A stretch of DNA of 64,000 nucleotides from Hevea brasiliensis (taxonomy: Eukaryota; Streptophyta; Magnoliopsida; Malpighiales; Euphorbiaceae), in the NCBI RefSeq assembly GCF_030052815.1, contig NC_079496.1:81333652-81397651 (forward strand). The letters run 5' to 3'. A model generated the notes under the pieces. It ran no database searches and was not told the DNA's origin. It was given only the letters and a program-made list of their open reading frames with translations. Positions 33,571 to 45,039 of the stretch are shown here, piece after piece. Within the stretch, counting starts at the first letter, position 1, and each line of letters begins with the position of its first letter. Made by a program: the position numbers and the translations under genes.

Positions 33571-35760
33571 TTTTTGGGGCATATAGTATCAGCTGAGAGT
33601 ATCAAGGTGGATTCCAGCAAGGTAGAAGCTATTCTTAATTAGAAGCCGCCTAGAAATGTTACTGAAGTTTGCAGTTTTCTTGGGTTAGCTGGGTATTACC
33701 GTCGTTTTGTGAAGGGATTCTTCATGTTAGCATCTCCACTGACCACGTTGCTTCGGAAAGATGTGAAACTCCAGTGGACTGATTAATGCCAGAAGAGTTT
33801 TGATGAGTTGAAATGGTGTTTGACTGAAGCTCCAATCTGAACTTTACATACTCCGAGTAAAGAATACACCATATATAGTGATGCTTCTCATAATAGGTTA
33901 GGCTGTGTGCTAATGTAAGATAGAAATGTTATTGCATATGCTTCACGCCAGCTAAAACTCCATGAGAGGAATTATCCCACACATGACTTGGAGCTTGCTG
34001 CTATTGTATTTGCTCAGAAGATCTGGAGACATTACTTATATGGGGAGAAGTATTACATCTACACATATCATAAGAGCTTGAAGGATTTGAGCACATAGAA
34101 GGAGTTAAATTTGAGGTAGAGGAGATGGCTAGAATTAATAAAAGACTATAACTGCCTAATAGATTATCAGCCTAGGAAGCAAATGTGGTAGCTAATGCTT
34201 TGAGCCACAAAACCATGGCTAGTTTAAGAGTTTCACCATTGTCTATGGTGCATGAATTGAGGGTTTTACATGCAAATCTAGAGATTGATGATGAGGGGCA
34301 AATGGTAGCTATTTGGCAAGTAAAGCCAATGTTGATTGATCAGATTAAAACAACCGCTCAGAATGATGAAAAGCATTTGAAATTAAAGGAAGAAGCTTGG
34401 GATAGCAAGAAACCTGAATTTTCAGTGAATGATGATGGCTTATTGCTATACCAGGGTAGAATGTGCGTTCCTAATGACATGGAATTGAGGCAAGTCATTA
34501 TGAAGGAAGCACATGATTCCCCATTTACCATGCCCCCTTGTGGAACAAAAATGTACATAACCATAAAAGAGCACTACTAATGGATGGGTATGAAGAAGGA
34601 TAGTGCCAAATATGTAGTCAAATGCCTAACTTGTTAACAAGTAAAGGCATAACACCAAGTGCTGGCTAGTTTACTACAGCCACAGCTAATTCACGAGTAG
34701 AAAAAGGAACGAATTACGATGGATTTCATGATGGGACTTCCTAAAACACAAAAGAATCATGATGCAGTTTGGGTCATTGTGGACAGATTAATTAAGTCTG
34801 CAGACTTTCTACCAGTAAGAATGGACTATAGCTTGGACAGATTGGCTAAACTATATATTGATGAAGTGGTGAGACTACATGGAGTGCCAGTGTCCATTGT
34901 ATCAGATAAAGACCCAAGGTTCGCTTCTAGATTCTAAGGTAGTCTCCAAAAAGCCCTAGGAATTAGATTAAACTTTAGCACTGCATTCCATCCATAGACA
35001 GATGGCCAGTCTAAGAGAGTAATTCAGATTTTGGACAACATGCTTCGGGCTTGTGTTATTGAGTTTGAAGGCAGTTGGGAGACACACTTGCCTTTGATTA
35101 AAATTGCCTACAACAATAGCTATCAATCAAGCATTGGGATGCCTCTATATAAAGCCCTCTATAGCAAAAAGTGCAAAACTCCCTTGTGTTAGGATGAAGT
35201 GGATGAGAGAAAATTGATTAGCCCAGAAATTGTACAGCAAATAAAGGAAAAAATTAAGATCATTTGAGACAGACTCAAGGCCGCATCGGATTGCTAGAAG
35301 TCCTATATAGATCTAAAGAGAAGGGATATTGAGTACTCTGTGGGTAAAAAAGTATTCCTAAAGGTTTTCCTTTGGAAGAAAATTATGACGTTTGGCAAAA
35401 AGGGGAAGCTGATTCCCCACTTCATTGGGCCATATGAGGTTCTAGGAAAAGTGGGTCCGTTGGCATACAACCCCAGAGCTGGGGAAGATTCATAACATCT
35501 TTCATATATCTATGTTAAGGAGGTATATATCTGACCCATCTCACATCTTACCAGTAAAGGAGATTGAAGTGAATCCAGATCTGACATATGATGAAGAGCC
35601 CATAGAGATCTTGGCACATGAGGTGAAGCAGCTGAGGAAAAAGCAGATACCACTAGTCAAAGTACTGTGAAACCATCATTCAAGTCAGGAGACTACATGG
35701 AAGCGTGAGGAGGACATGAGGAGACAGCTCCCACAACTCTTTAGAGACTGACACTAGGTA
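33571..35760 (+). pseudogene. element v gypsy pol: RT end, RNase H, integrase, chromodomain region
   Basis: A 5'-truncated Ty3/gypsy polyprotein beginning abruptly at FLGHIVSAE in the RT connection. In order: RT thumb with [10 protein letters not shown] (33685), RNase H with the YSDAS box (33875) and [12 protein letters not shown], integrase zinc finger around 34530-34640 with CLTC, and integrase core in which TMDFMMGLP (34715) and VSDKDPRF (34897) keep the first two acidic residues, while the third is Lys in TDGQSKRV (about 35003). Then come the GPYEVLGKVGPLAY C-terminal domain and a chromodomain-type tail (ILAHEV). More than ten stops interrupt it, mostly where the family has Gln or Trp. 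It is an inactive chromovirus relic. Confidence 0.9.
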
Positions 35761-35784
35761 AAATTTTAGGACAATTTTTTTTTA

Positions 35785-35798
35785 AGGAGGGGAGAATT
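35785..35798 (+). other. element v polypurine tract
   Basis: AAGGAGGGGAGAAT directly precedes the TGTAACACTC start of the 3' LTR. Confidence 0.82.
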
Positions 35799-36599
35799 GT
35801 AACACTCTCATATTAAGTAATCTGTACATTCTACTGTTCCAATTATTAGTATCTGTCCGGACAGCTAGAATGTCTAGAATTATAATTAGATCATATAGAA
35901 AAACAATAAATAAAAATAATAAAGATCAAATATATTAGGAAGAAAATAAGTGAAATAAAGCCTAAATCAGTTAAATGAGCCGAGGTCCCAGCGATGGGTG
36001 ACTAACCCGAGAAGCGACTGCAAACTCAGTAGCTACCCTAAATTCGTGTGGGACCCCATGACATCCTAGGCCAAGGGATAATTGTGAAATTATTAGGAAC
36101 CAGAAAACTGTAGAAAAGAAAAGAGAACAAGTTCAAATAAGTGAATCAGAATTTAAGGACTCGTCGGACATTATTAAAAATATGGATTATAACTGATGAG
36201 GGGCATTTTGGTCAATTCACTCATAGAGGTAACTTTTGACCAAAATATCCATTAAACTGTGTGAGGTTAAAATAATGAAAAATAATTAAAAATATAGTGA
36301 AGTGTAGGGAAAGAAAAGAGAAAGAAATGAAAAAATCCAAAATCTAATTGAATTATGACATCATAATGACATTGGCATGACACAATTAAAATTATAATTT
36401 TTAATTTACTAAATGTATAGATAATTATAAGCATAATAAGAGGACAAAATTAACAAAAATTAAAATCATTCTATCTTCTTCCTCACTAGGCTGAAACACA
36501 CTCTCTCTCCACCTCTCTCAATTTCCTCCATTGATGACCATTTTAAACTCTTGAGACTCTAGTTCTCTTCTATAAATTACCTAGCTACCAAAGTAAAGT
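35799..36599 (+). mobile_element. element v 3' LTR, first 0.8 kb
   Basis: A gypsy LTR starting TGTAACACTC, with the CTGTTCC...GTCCGGACAGCTAGAATGTCTAGA block also seen in the LTRs at 22009 and 38462. It is cut at 36600 by an oppositely oriented LTR. The remainder is not in the window, presumably beyond its right end. Confidence 0.82.
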
Positions 36600-38461
36600 T
36601 GTGACAGCCCTTAATCGATCTACAGTGTAGTCGAGAATGGCGTGCCACATTCAGTGCCGGAGCACCATATCTTATCTTGTCATATACATTATTAATTGAA
36701 ATTCATTTTATTCATATTATCCCTTGTGTAAATTTCTTTTATATCACATTTTATTTTTATGGAGATCCGGACAGAGTCTCCTTTGTTTTATTAGTGTTTG
36801 GCAGGTTTCACTATTCACCTGTTGAAACAGTTTCATACTATAATTTCAATATTATATCTAAATCATCATATCTGGTCTTTTCATCATCAGCTCATATCAT
36901 ATGTCATACTATTCATCCATGTAAAATACCTTTCATTTCATTTATAAAATTTATATACAACAATTTACAATTTATATTATAGTCCCAAAATGAATTACAT
37001 CTTTTACTTATGTACAATGAACAAAAAATACAAAACATGCAACCATGGGCCCTACCAAGTGCACAGTTGAGGTGACTCCACCTCTAATACATATCTAATC
37101 AAAACTCTCTATCAGAGCACTGCTGCTGCTGCAGCTGGTCTCCAGTGCCTACGCGATGGAAAACTAACACACTAAGCATAATGCTTAGTGGTGTATAAAT
37201 TAAAGTAAAAATAACTAAATAATTAAAGATAATTATTCTCTGTATAATTTCAAAAAGAAATGTAGATTTTATGAATTTTGAGTCATTTACATGTTTACTG
37301 AACTTTGGGAGCAAATAAGTTTATTTGGATCTTTTATACTCATTTTTTCCATATTTAGTCTTATTAAATTCATATCAGTGCCCAAGTAACCTATAACAGA
37401 CTATAAAGACTGGATACACCGGAGTATACTAGTTAAACATCCGTATATCTATCATGTATACATCTATCATGTTAGGCACAAGGCCAGCGGGTAGGCATAA
37501 AGCCAGAAATTATATCTAGTACAATGGCCAACGGGCAGGAATAAAGCTTGTAGAACAACCATATCAAACAGATATTATCTATCAATGATCATTCAAGTGG
37601 GCAGTACTGCAATCTATAGTCCCTAATTAGTATACTAATTTATCCAAGCTATATACATAAGTCTAGGTATACTTTGGGCAAATTAGTGTTATTAAATATT
37701 TATGGACTTATTATTTCATGTTATTCACTATTAGTGCTCTATAGCAAATTTCATTTGGCAAATCATTTAGATAACTTACATATCATGTATCAAATAATTT
37801 TATGAACCTTTCTCAAGGTCCAGATTCTGTCCCCTATCTTTGCTTGGCAATTTGGCTAAGATGTACGGTCTGTTTGACCACACTTCCTTCATGAAAGTTG
37901 TTCCTCTATGTTTAAACTTTGATTTCACTTTTTAAATCACCCAATTTGAAGTTTTAGAACTCAAGTTATGGCCAATTTTCCAAGACTAGTTCATTAACCC
38001 TTTGTGGTTCCAAAACAGGCAGATTCTGGAGTCAAACTTTGTCTACTCATTTAGGCATATTACAATCATTTTTAGGCCTAATGTCCTTCATATGAGTTAT
38101 TCCCCTATGTCTTAGGGTCACTCAGATTCAAGAATCACAATTCTTCAGGTTATGTAGGGTGAGTTATGGCTAATTAACTGACCTAGACTCATGAACCCTA
38201 TACATTCAGAATTTCAGGTTCAGGTCAGTGCCTTTGATTCTCATTTTAGGATCCTTACTCTCAAAATTTGAGGAAAGTTCCCAAATTAAAGTTTGAGTCC
38301 CGTTTCTTAGGTTTCCAAAATAATATAGCTCATCCCAATTGGAGTTTCTTAGTGGGAGATATGATATAAATATTGTTCTGAGTTCAAGTGGCTATGTGGT
38401 TCAATTTCAGAATTTGGAATACTGACTTGTCTTAGCAAATTGACAAGTTCCATTAGGTTCT
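36600..38461 (-). mobile_element. family B LTR, minus strand, interrupted
   Basis: On the plus strand it starts TGTGACAGCCC, the complement of a family B LTR end. It matches in reverse the second half of 22009-24010: for example CACTAAGCATAATGCTTAG at 37170-37189 against 23338-23358, and the dyad near 36620 against 23975. The other end is cut by the plus-strand LTR at 38462. No internal domain is visible. It may be a solo LTR or part of an element continuing outside the window. Confidence 0.75.
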
Positions 38462-39392
38462 TGTAACACCCTCACTATAGCAATTCTGTACATTCTACTA
38501 TTCAGGTGACCAGTGTCGGTACGGATAGCTAGAATGTCTAGAAAAATATTCAGACTAAAGTGAGGAGCCATAATTAACTCAAATATTAACAAGAAAAATG
38601 TAGGAAAAATTTTAAAAATAAAACACAACCAAGTTAAATGAGCCGGTGCCCTAGCGATGGGTAACCCAGTGGCAAGTTGCAGTCTTCGCAGCTAGAAGCC
38701 CTAAACCCAGGAGAAAATTCATGAAATAATTTTTAAGACTCCAGAGAAGAGTCATTGAGGTTTCGATGGCATTAGAATGCCAAGAAAATGCTTAGAAAAA
38801 TTTTTAGATCGGTACAGACGATTTTGGCTCAATAAGCCAAACGGAGGGCATTTTGGTCATTTCGTCTTCAGAGATGATTTTTGGCCGACCTGTCCAGTTA
38901 AGTAAATAATTATTATGATATAAAAAGTGAATAAATATTGCTAAAAATTTAATTAAAAATGAGTAGAAAAGAAAAGAAAAGAAAAATAAAATAAAAGTCA
39001 TATTTATGACATAAGCATGATGTAACTAAAGCCTCCACCCAATCACAACTTAACAAATTAACTAAAGAGATAAAAATGAAATAAAAATGAGATTAAAAAC
39101 AAAAAAATCAGCAGCCCCTTCTTCCATAACAGCCAAACCAAAAGAAAGAGAGAGAGAGAAAGAGAGAGAGTCCTCCATTGATGCACTCATCAAAGCTCCA
39201 AAACCTAGCCAACTACACCATAAAACCTTATAACCCCCTTCATGAAATATTGATCTTACACCTTGGGCAAGTTAGAGGCAGTAAAAAGAAGAAAAAAAAA
39301 AAAAAAAAGAAGAGTTTTTCAAGCTTGGGAATTTCCATAAGAGAGGTATGTGCCATGAAATCTTAAAATTGTTATTTGAATCTTGCAAATGA
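38462..39392 (+). mobile_element. plus-strand gypsy LTR, first part
   Basis: An LTR starting TGTAACACCC; its first 250 bases match the LTR at 22009. It then carries a (GA)-rich tract (39140-39170), a poly-A tract (39288-39308) and a GAG/GTATGT donor-like site at 39346, laid out like the U3-R-U5 of family A. It is interrupted by copia-2 (AATGA duplicate at 39388-39392) and resumes at 48819. Confidence 0.82.
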
Positions 39393-41483
39393 TGAAGGAG
39401 CGGAAGCGTGAAAAATATAAGTTTATACCATTGAATTCAAAAATTTTCTCCTAGGGTCACATGCATCATGCAAGATTTATTTTTATCCATTTGATTTCAA
39501 TGATAAACAACATATTAAACTCTTTTAATATGTTTTTGGATCTATATTTGCCATTTAAGATTTTAAAATTAATCAGATTAATTTTAGAACCCTAGATTAA
39601 ATCAAGAACAAATACACTAACCTCTTGATGCACTGCAGTGTATTTGCGCCTATGAGATTCGTTTTCAGGACACCAGATGTTGTCCCTCTAGTTTGTCCAC
39701 ACCAAGAACACCTATGGCAGCCCTTGAATAGCTTCTAAAGCTTTTTCTATTATTTAGAAAATCAAGTTCTGCCTTTTAAGAGATTAAAGATATAAGCAGG
39801 ACACTAGAAACGATTTCTAGTATTTTTAATTCAAGAGATTGATGGCTAATTTCTTTGAATTGATGAGAGATGAAGAAGAAGAGATGGAGAGCCTCAAAAT
39901 GGCATGACAAAGGAGGAGTGGCTACTGGTTGTCATATTTTTAATTCATAACAACACTTATATAGCTAGGTCAACACATTAAACCCTTGCCACATGTCACC
40001 CTCTGATTGGTTCTAGGTTTAATTGACCCAATCACATTGTGCCAAGTGTCAAACCTATATTTAATCTTAATTTTAATCATCTTACATGATTAAAAAACAT
40101 TTGGCAAGCCCATGTATAATCCCATGTGTCACCATTCATGGTGCCACGTGTCACCCTGTGAAATGACCAAACTGCCCCTGTGACTTAATTTTGAGTTCTT
40201 AACCCAAAATAATTATTTCTCTTCTTCTAATCAATTTATATCAAATATAAATTAATTAATTAATCTCTATTAATTAAATTCATATTTAAACACTTTAAAT
40301 ATAAATTTAACTTACACTATACATCCAATAATCTAGATTTGATTTCAAGTCATGCTAGGGACTTTGCAATCTAATTACAAACCAAACTCATTTAATTAAT
40401 CAATTAAACTCTTTCATTAATTAATTAAATCATATTTAATTAGGTGATAACTTGTGTATGTGTGTGACTTACTAGGCTCATCACTAATTGGCAATGAGAT
40501 ATGATATCAACTCTTAATATCATCAGAACTCTTTCTTACCATAAATGATTTCTCTAAATCATTTTATGCACCTCATAGACCATGATTAACACCTAGCATA
40601 GCATGCCATGGCTACCCAATTAGTAATAAGGTTTACCTTAAATGAACCTATAATCATATGTTACCATGCCTTTGGAATCTCTGTTACAAAATCCCAACTC
40701 AAGCTGGAGTCATGGTTTATGTCAAACTCCATTTGCTATGAATATTATGTTCTCTTTTAATTCTAGTTCTTGATTAAAAAGATTTTCTCATCAGAAACTC
40801 TTTTCTGAATAAATCTATCTGTCCTAGCCAGGAACTTGAAACATCAAGAATAATTAAATGAACATAGGATTTTATCTCTATTTACTTAGAGGAACAGATT
40901 CCATCTTGATCAACACCTACCTCCATATATAACTAGTAGGAGCCAACACATGCCCATATACCCATACACAGTACAAGTATGAAAGCAGTATCAAACTCAA
41001 ACTACCTATATACAAGATAACTGTGCTATCTCAGGTATAAAGATTATATGCACTGATATGATTTATGATAAAACATTGACAAGAGTAAACTTCATGTGCT
41101 TGTCATAAGTGTCACTGGTTCGGCCTACTTATCATGTATAAGTGCCTATCATGTTTGTCATATGGCATGAGACTCACTATTCCATCTTATTTATATCTCA
41201 TATAAATAACTTGGGAACAAACATGAATACAATCTTTCTGGATAAGTCATGTCCTTATTATGAAGTATCCTCGATTGTGAACCTATTTATGATACTTTGT
41301 ACTAGAAATACTGTCACTCATATTCTTAACAACTTAAGAATAGAATTTCTAACAAAATATCAATGGACCTTTTCTATTACACATAAATATCTTATGTAAA
41401 TAGAAAAGTGGAAATGCCTTTTATTAATAAAAACATGTACAAGATACATACTAAATGATATGCTCTAGGGCATACTACTAACA
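39393..41483 (-). repeat. copia-2 3' LTR
   Basis: A 2091-bp LTR, minus-strand ends TGTTAGTAGTATGCCC and CGCTCCTTCA. TATA candidate at 39957-39963 on the minus strand. Confidence 0.95.
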
Positions 41484-41493
41484 ATCTCCCACT
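41484..41493 (-). other. copia-2 polypurine tract
   Basis: AGTGGGAGAT on the minus strand, adjacent to the 3' LTR. Confidence 0.88.
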
Positions 41494-41503
41494 AGCACTA
41501 GAG

Positions 41504-43676
41504 CCATTCATTATAATATCTTAGACCCATCTTCTCAAGATGACGGTCTAGCTGAGTCTGTGACATAGGCTTAGTGAATGGATCAGTTGGATTTTCAGCT
41601 GATGCTATTTTCTGCATGGCTACATCGCCTTGCCCAACTATTTCTCTGATAATGTGGTAGCACCTTTCTATGTGTTTGGATTTTTGGTGAGACCTTGGTT
41701 CCTTAGCCTATATGACTGCTCCATTGTTGTCACAGTGTAGTGGAACTACTGACTCAATGGAAGGAACTACTATAAGTTCTGTCACAAACTTGTTTATCCA
41801 AACAGCTTCCTTTGCAGCATCTATGCAGCAATATACTCAGCCTCTGTAGTGGAATCTGCAGTCGTGCTCTATTTGGAACTCTTCCAACTGACTACACCTC
41901 CATTACAAATGAACACATATCTAGAGGTAGACTTTCTATCATCGATATCTGATTGAAAATCAGAATCAGTATAACCATCCAATTGCAAGTCTACACCTCC
42001 ATAGATCAAGAATAAATCCTTAGTTCTTCTCAAGTACTTAAAGATATTCTTAACAGCTATCCAGTGTTCTAAACCTGGATTGGATTGATACCTGCTAGTT
42101 AAACTAACAGCATATGCAATATCCGGCCTAGTACACAACATTGCATACATTAAACTTTCAATAGCCAAAGCATATGGAATCCTGGCCATCTTATCTCTTT
42201 CTTTAGGTGTCTTTGGATACATCTCTTTAGAAAGATGGATACCATGTCTCACTGGTAACAATCCTCTCTTGGAATCAAACATGTTAAACCTCTTTAACAC
42301 CTTTTCAAGTATAGACTTTGGAATAAACCAATTATTCTTTTCGCTCTATCTCTATAGATGCGAATCCCAAGAATATAGGTTGCCTCCCCTAAGTCTTTAA
42401 TGGAGAATGTATTTGACAACCATACTTTTACAGTTGTCAACATACCTATGTCATTACCCATCAATAGTATGTCATCCACATATAAGACAAGGAAAGTGAT
42501 AGCACTGTCACTAACCTTCTTATATACACATGGCTCATCCTCATTTTTGATAAAACTAAAGGATTTAATGGCTTCATCAAAACGGATGTTCCAACTCCTT
42601 GAAGCTTGCTTTAACCCATAAATAGATCACTTTAGCTTGCATACCTTGGAACCATCTTAGGATTCAAAACCCCTAGGTTGTTCCATGAAAATGTTTTCTT
42701 CAATGTATCCATTAAGAAAAGCTATTTTGACATCCATCTGCTAAATCTCATAATCATAGTGTGCAGCTATTGCTAATAGAATCCTAATTGATTTAAGCAT
42801 GGCAACAGGCGAGAAAGTCTCCTCATAGTCGATTCCTTGCCTTTGGCGAAACCCTTTCGCTACTAGCCTTTCCTTTTAGGTCTCTACCTTTCCATCAGAA
42901 CCAATTTTCTTCTTGAAAACCCATTTGTTCCCTATAGGTACAATACCTTCAGGTGGGTCAACAAGATTCCAAACTTGATTCTTATACATGGAATCAATTT
43001 CAGATTTCATAGCATCAATCCATTTTGAAGAATCTTTATCTGATATAGCTTCTTCATAGGTAAGTGGATCATCTCCATGATCTACTTCTTCATGAGTAGA
43101 CAACTCTTGTTCTTCTTCATGAAGGAAACCATATCTCAATGGTGGGTGAGATACCCTGGTTGTTCTACGAGGAACAGCTGTAGATGTTTCATCAACAGGT
43201 ATAGGTTGACTAGATGGATCTATATCCATCTGATCTGTTGATTGGTCAGAATTCTCTAATTCCAACTCTATTTGCCTTCCTTTGCCTCCTTCTTGGATAA
43301 ACTGTTGTTCAAGAAATGTGGCATCTCTACTCACCACAACCTTTTGTGATGTAGGCAAATAAAAATAATATCCAAAACTATCTTTTGGATATCTAACAAA
43401 TCGACCCTTTTCTGATCTGGTTTCCAATTTATCAGTGTTCAGCTTTTTGATATAAGCTGGACAACCCCAAATCTTAACATGCTTAAGACTTGGTTTTCTT
43501 CCATGCCATATCTCATAAGGTGTGGAAGAAATTGATTTTGATGGAATCCTATTCAGAATATACAAAGCTAATTCTAATGCAAATCCCCAAAAGGAGATTG
43601 GCATATCAGTATAGCTCATCATACTACGTACCATATCCAATAGGGTACGATTTCTCCTTTCAAATACACCATTCAA
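41504..43676 (-). pseudogene. copia-2 integrase C-terminus, RT and RNase H, broken
   Basis: A 266-codon frame (42876-43676) runs from GVFERRNRTLLD (third catalytic acidic residue of integrase) through RSMMSYTDMPISFWG and the acidic linker into the RT start (WIDAMKSEIDSMYKN, GNKWVFKKK). The RT middle (42480-42875) has stops. The YVDD box is intact at 42471-42482, followed by a frameshift near 42300. RT C-terminus and early RNase H are in frame at 41869-42300 (RPDIAYAVSLTSRY, YTDSDFQSDIDDRKST). The last RNase H part (41504-41868) has frame breaks. It is the best-preserved copia pol in the window but cannot give one protein. Confidence 0.9.
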
Positions 43677-43689
43677 CTTTGGTGTTCCT

Positions 43690-44211
43690 GGAGGAGTCAG
43701 TTGGAAACAATGCCATGCTCTCTTAAGTATTCATCAAATTCAGTACTCAAATATTCTCCTCCATGATCTAATCGAAGAGCTTTAATACTCTTTCTTGTTT
43801 GATTTTCTACTTCAGATTTAAATTCTTTAAACTTTTCAAAGGATTCATGTTTATATTTCATCAAATACAAATACACAAACCTTGATTTATCATCAGTAAA
43901 GGTAACAAAGTAATGAAAATCGCCTTTAACCATTTCCTTAAATGGATCACATACATCACTATGTATTAGCTCCAAAATATTTTTAGCCCTTAGCCCTTGT
44001 CCAACAAAGGGTAATCTAGTCATTTTGCCCTAAAGGCAAGATTCACAAGTTGGAGTAGGCTCAGAGCCCAATGAGGATAAAATTCCCATTTTCTCCAATT
44101 TTACAATCCTATCTTCTGCAATATGACCTAACCTTAAGTGCCAAATATATTTTGAATTTTGAGTTGATTTTCATCATGGCATTGCATTCTTTTAGATTGC
44201 TATACTCTGGA
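43690..44211 (-). pseudogene. copia-2 integrase zinc region and core, frameshifted
   Basis: The frame 43697-44023 carries the integrase core with HSDVCDPF and LRLDHGGEY (first two catalytic acidic residues) and runs out of frame just before the block holding the third, near 43700, by a single-base shift. Upstream to 44211 are the remnants of the HLRLGH/CxxC zinc region with stops. The protease that precedes it in copia-1 is missing. Confidence 0.85.
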
Positions 44212-44274
44212 CAGTGGAAACACTTTCCGGCTGGCAGTGGAAACACTTTCCGGCTGGCAGTGGAAACACTTTCC
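44212..44274 (-). repeat. 23-bp tandem repeat (2.7 copies) at a deletion joint
   Basis: Units run 44212-44234, 44235-44257 and 44258-44274 (partial). Each contains CAGTGGAAACACTTTCC, the codons of the CFHC zinc knuckle read in reverse. The array sits exactly where about 0.5 kb present in copia-1 (about 7735-8245) is missing. Confidence 0.93.
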
Positions 44275-45039
44275 TTTACCTTTATCAACTTTGATATTTG
44301 TTTTTCTGTTTGGCTATCTTCTTGGTAGGACCAGGAATCTGAGGTTTCTTTTTCTTATTGCCCTTCTTCTTGTTGGACTTTCCAGTAGAAGAAGATGCAA
44401 TCAAAGCTACCTCTTTTCCTTTATTGCCCGGCATATTCTTTTGGCAATAACCAGCATGTTGAGTAAACCAGCTAAGGTTCATTCCTGTTTAGTCATATGG
44501 AAATTTGTCACAAAATTCCCAAAAGACTCAGGAAGGGACTGAAGGATCAAATCCATCTATAGTTAGAAATCCATGTTGAAGTCAAGATGTTTCAACTGCT
44601 CAATCAGCCGAATCATCTTGTAGACATGATCCCCAACATTCTGTCCCTCAAACATCTTCATGCGGAACAGCTGCCTAGATATCTCATACCTAATATTCCT
44701 ACTGTGCTCACCATACAACTCTTGTAGGTGAAGGAGGATCTCACTCGCACTCTACATGTTCTCATGCTGCTTCTGTAACTCATTACTCATGAAAGCAAGC
44801 ATGTAACACTTAGTTCTCATATCATGCTCCTTCCACTTGTCTAAAGTTTCATATTCCTCTTGAGTGGCCTCTGGAGGTAAGGGACCAGGAACATTTGAAT
44901 CTAGAATATATCCTACATATTCAAGGTTCAGGACAAGTTTCAAATTTCTTAGCCAATCAGAGAGATTAGGTCCTGTCAACCTATTGCGATCAAGTATGCT
45001 TGCAAGGATATTGGATGGTGGTGGTTGTTCTGTGCTCAT
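44275..45039 (-). pseudogene. copia-2 gag
   Basis: Gag starts at 45039 with MSTEQPPPSN and is open to 44752 (LTGPNLSDWLRNLKLVL block), where a TAG interrupts it. A frame at 44285-44482 covers the lysine-rich nucleocapsid tail. The CCHC knuckle is destroyed by the 23-bp repeat. It is close to the copia-1 gag over its whole length. Confidence 0.87.

Noticed and set aside
36677..36982. 101-codon hydrophobic frame
   Set aside because: AT-rich reading of a family B LTR in antisense; composition explains the hydrophobic residues.
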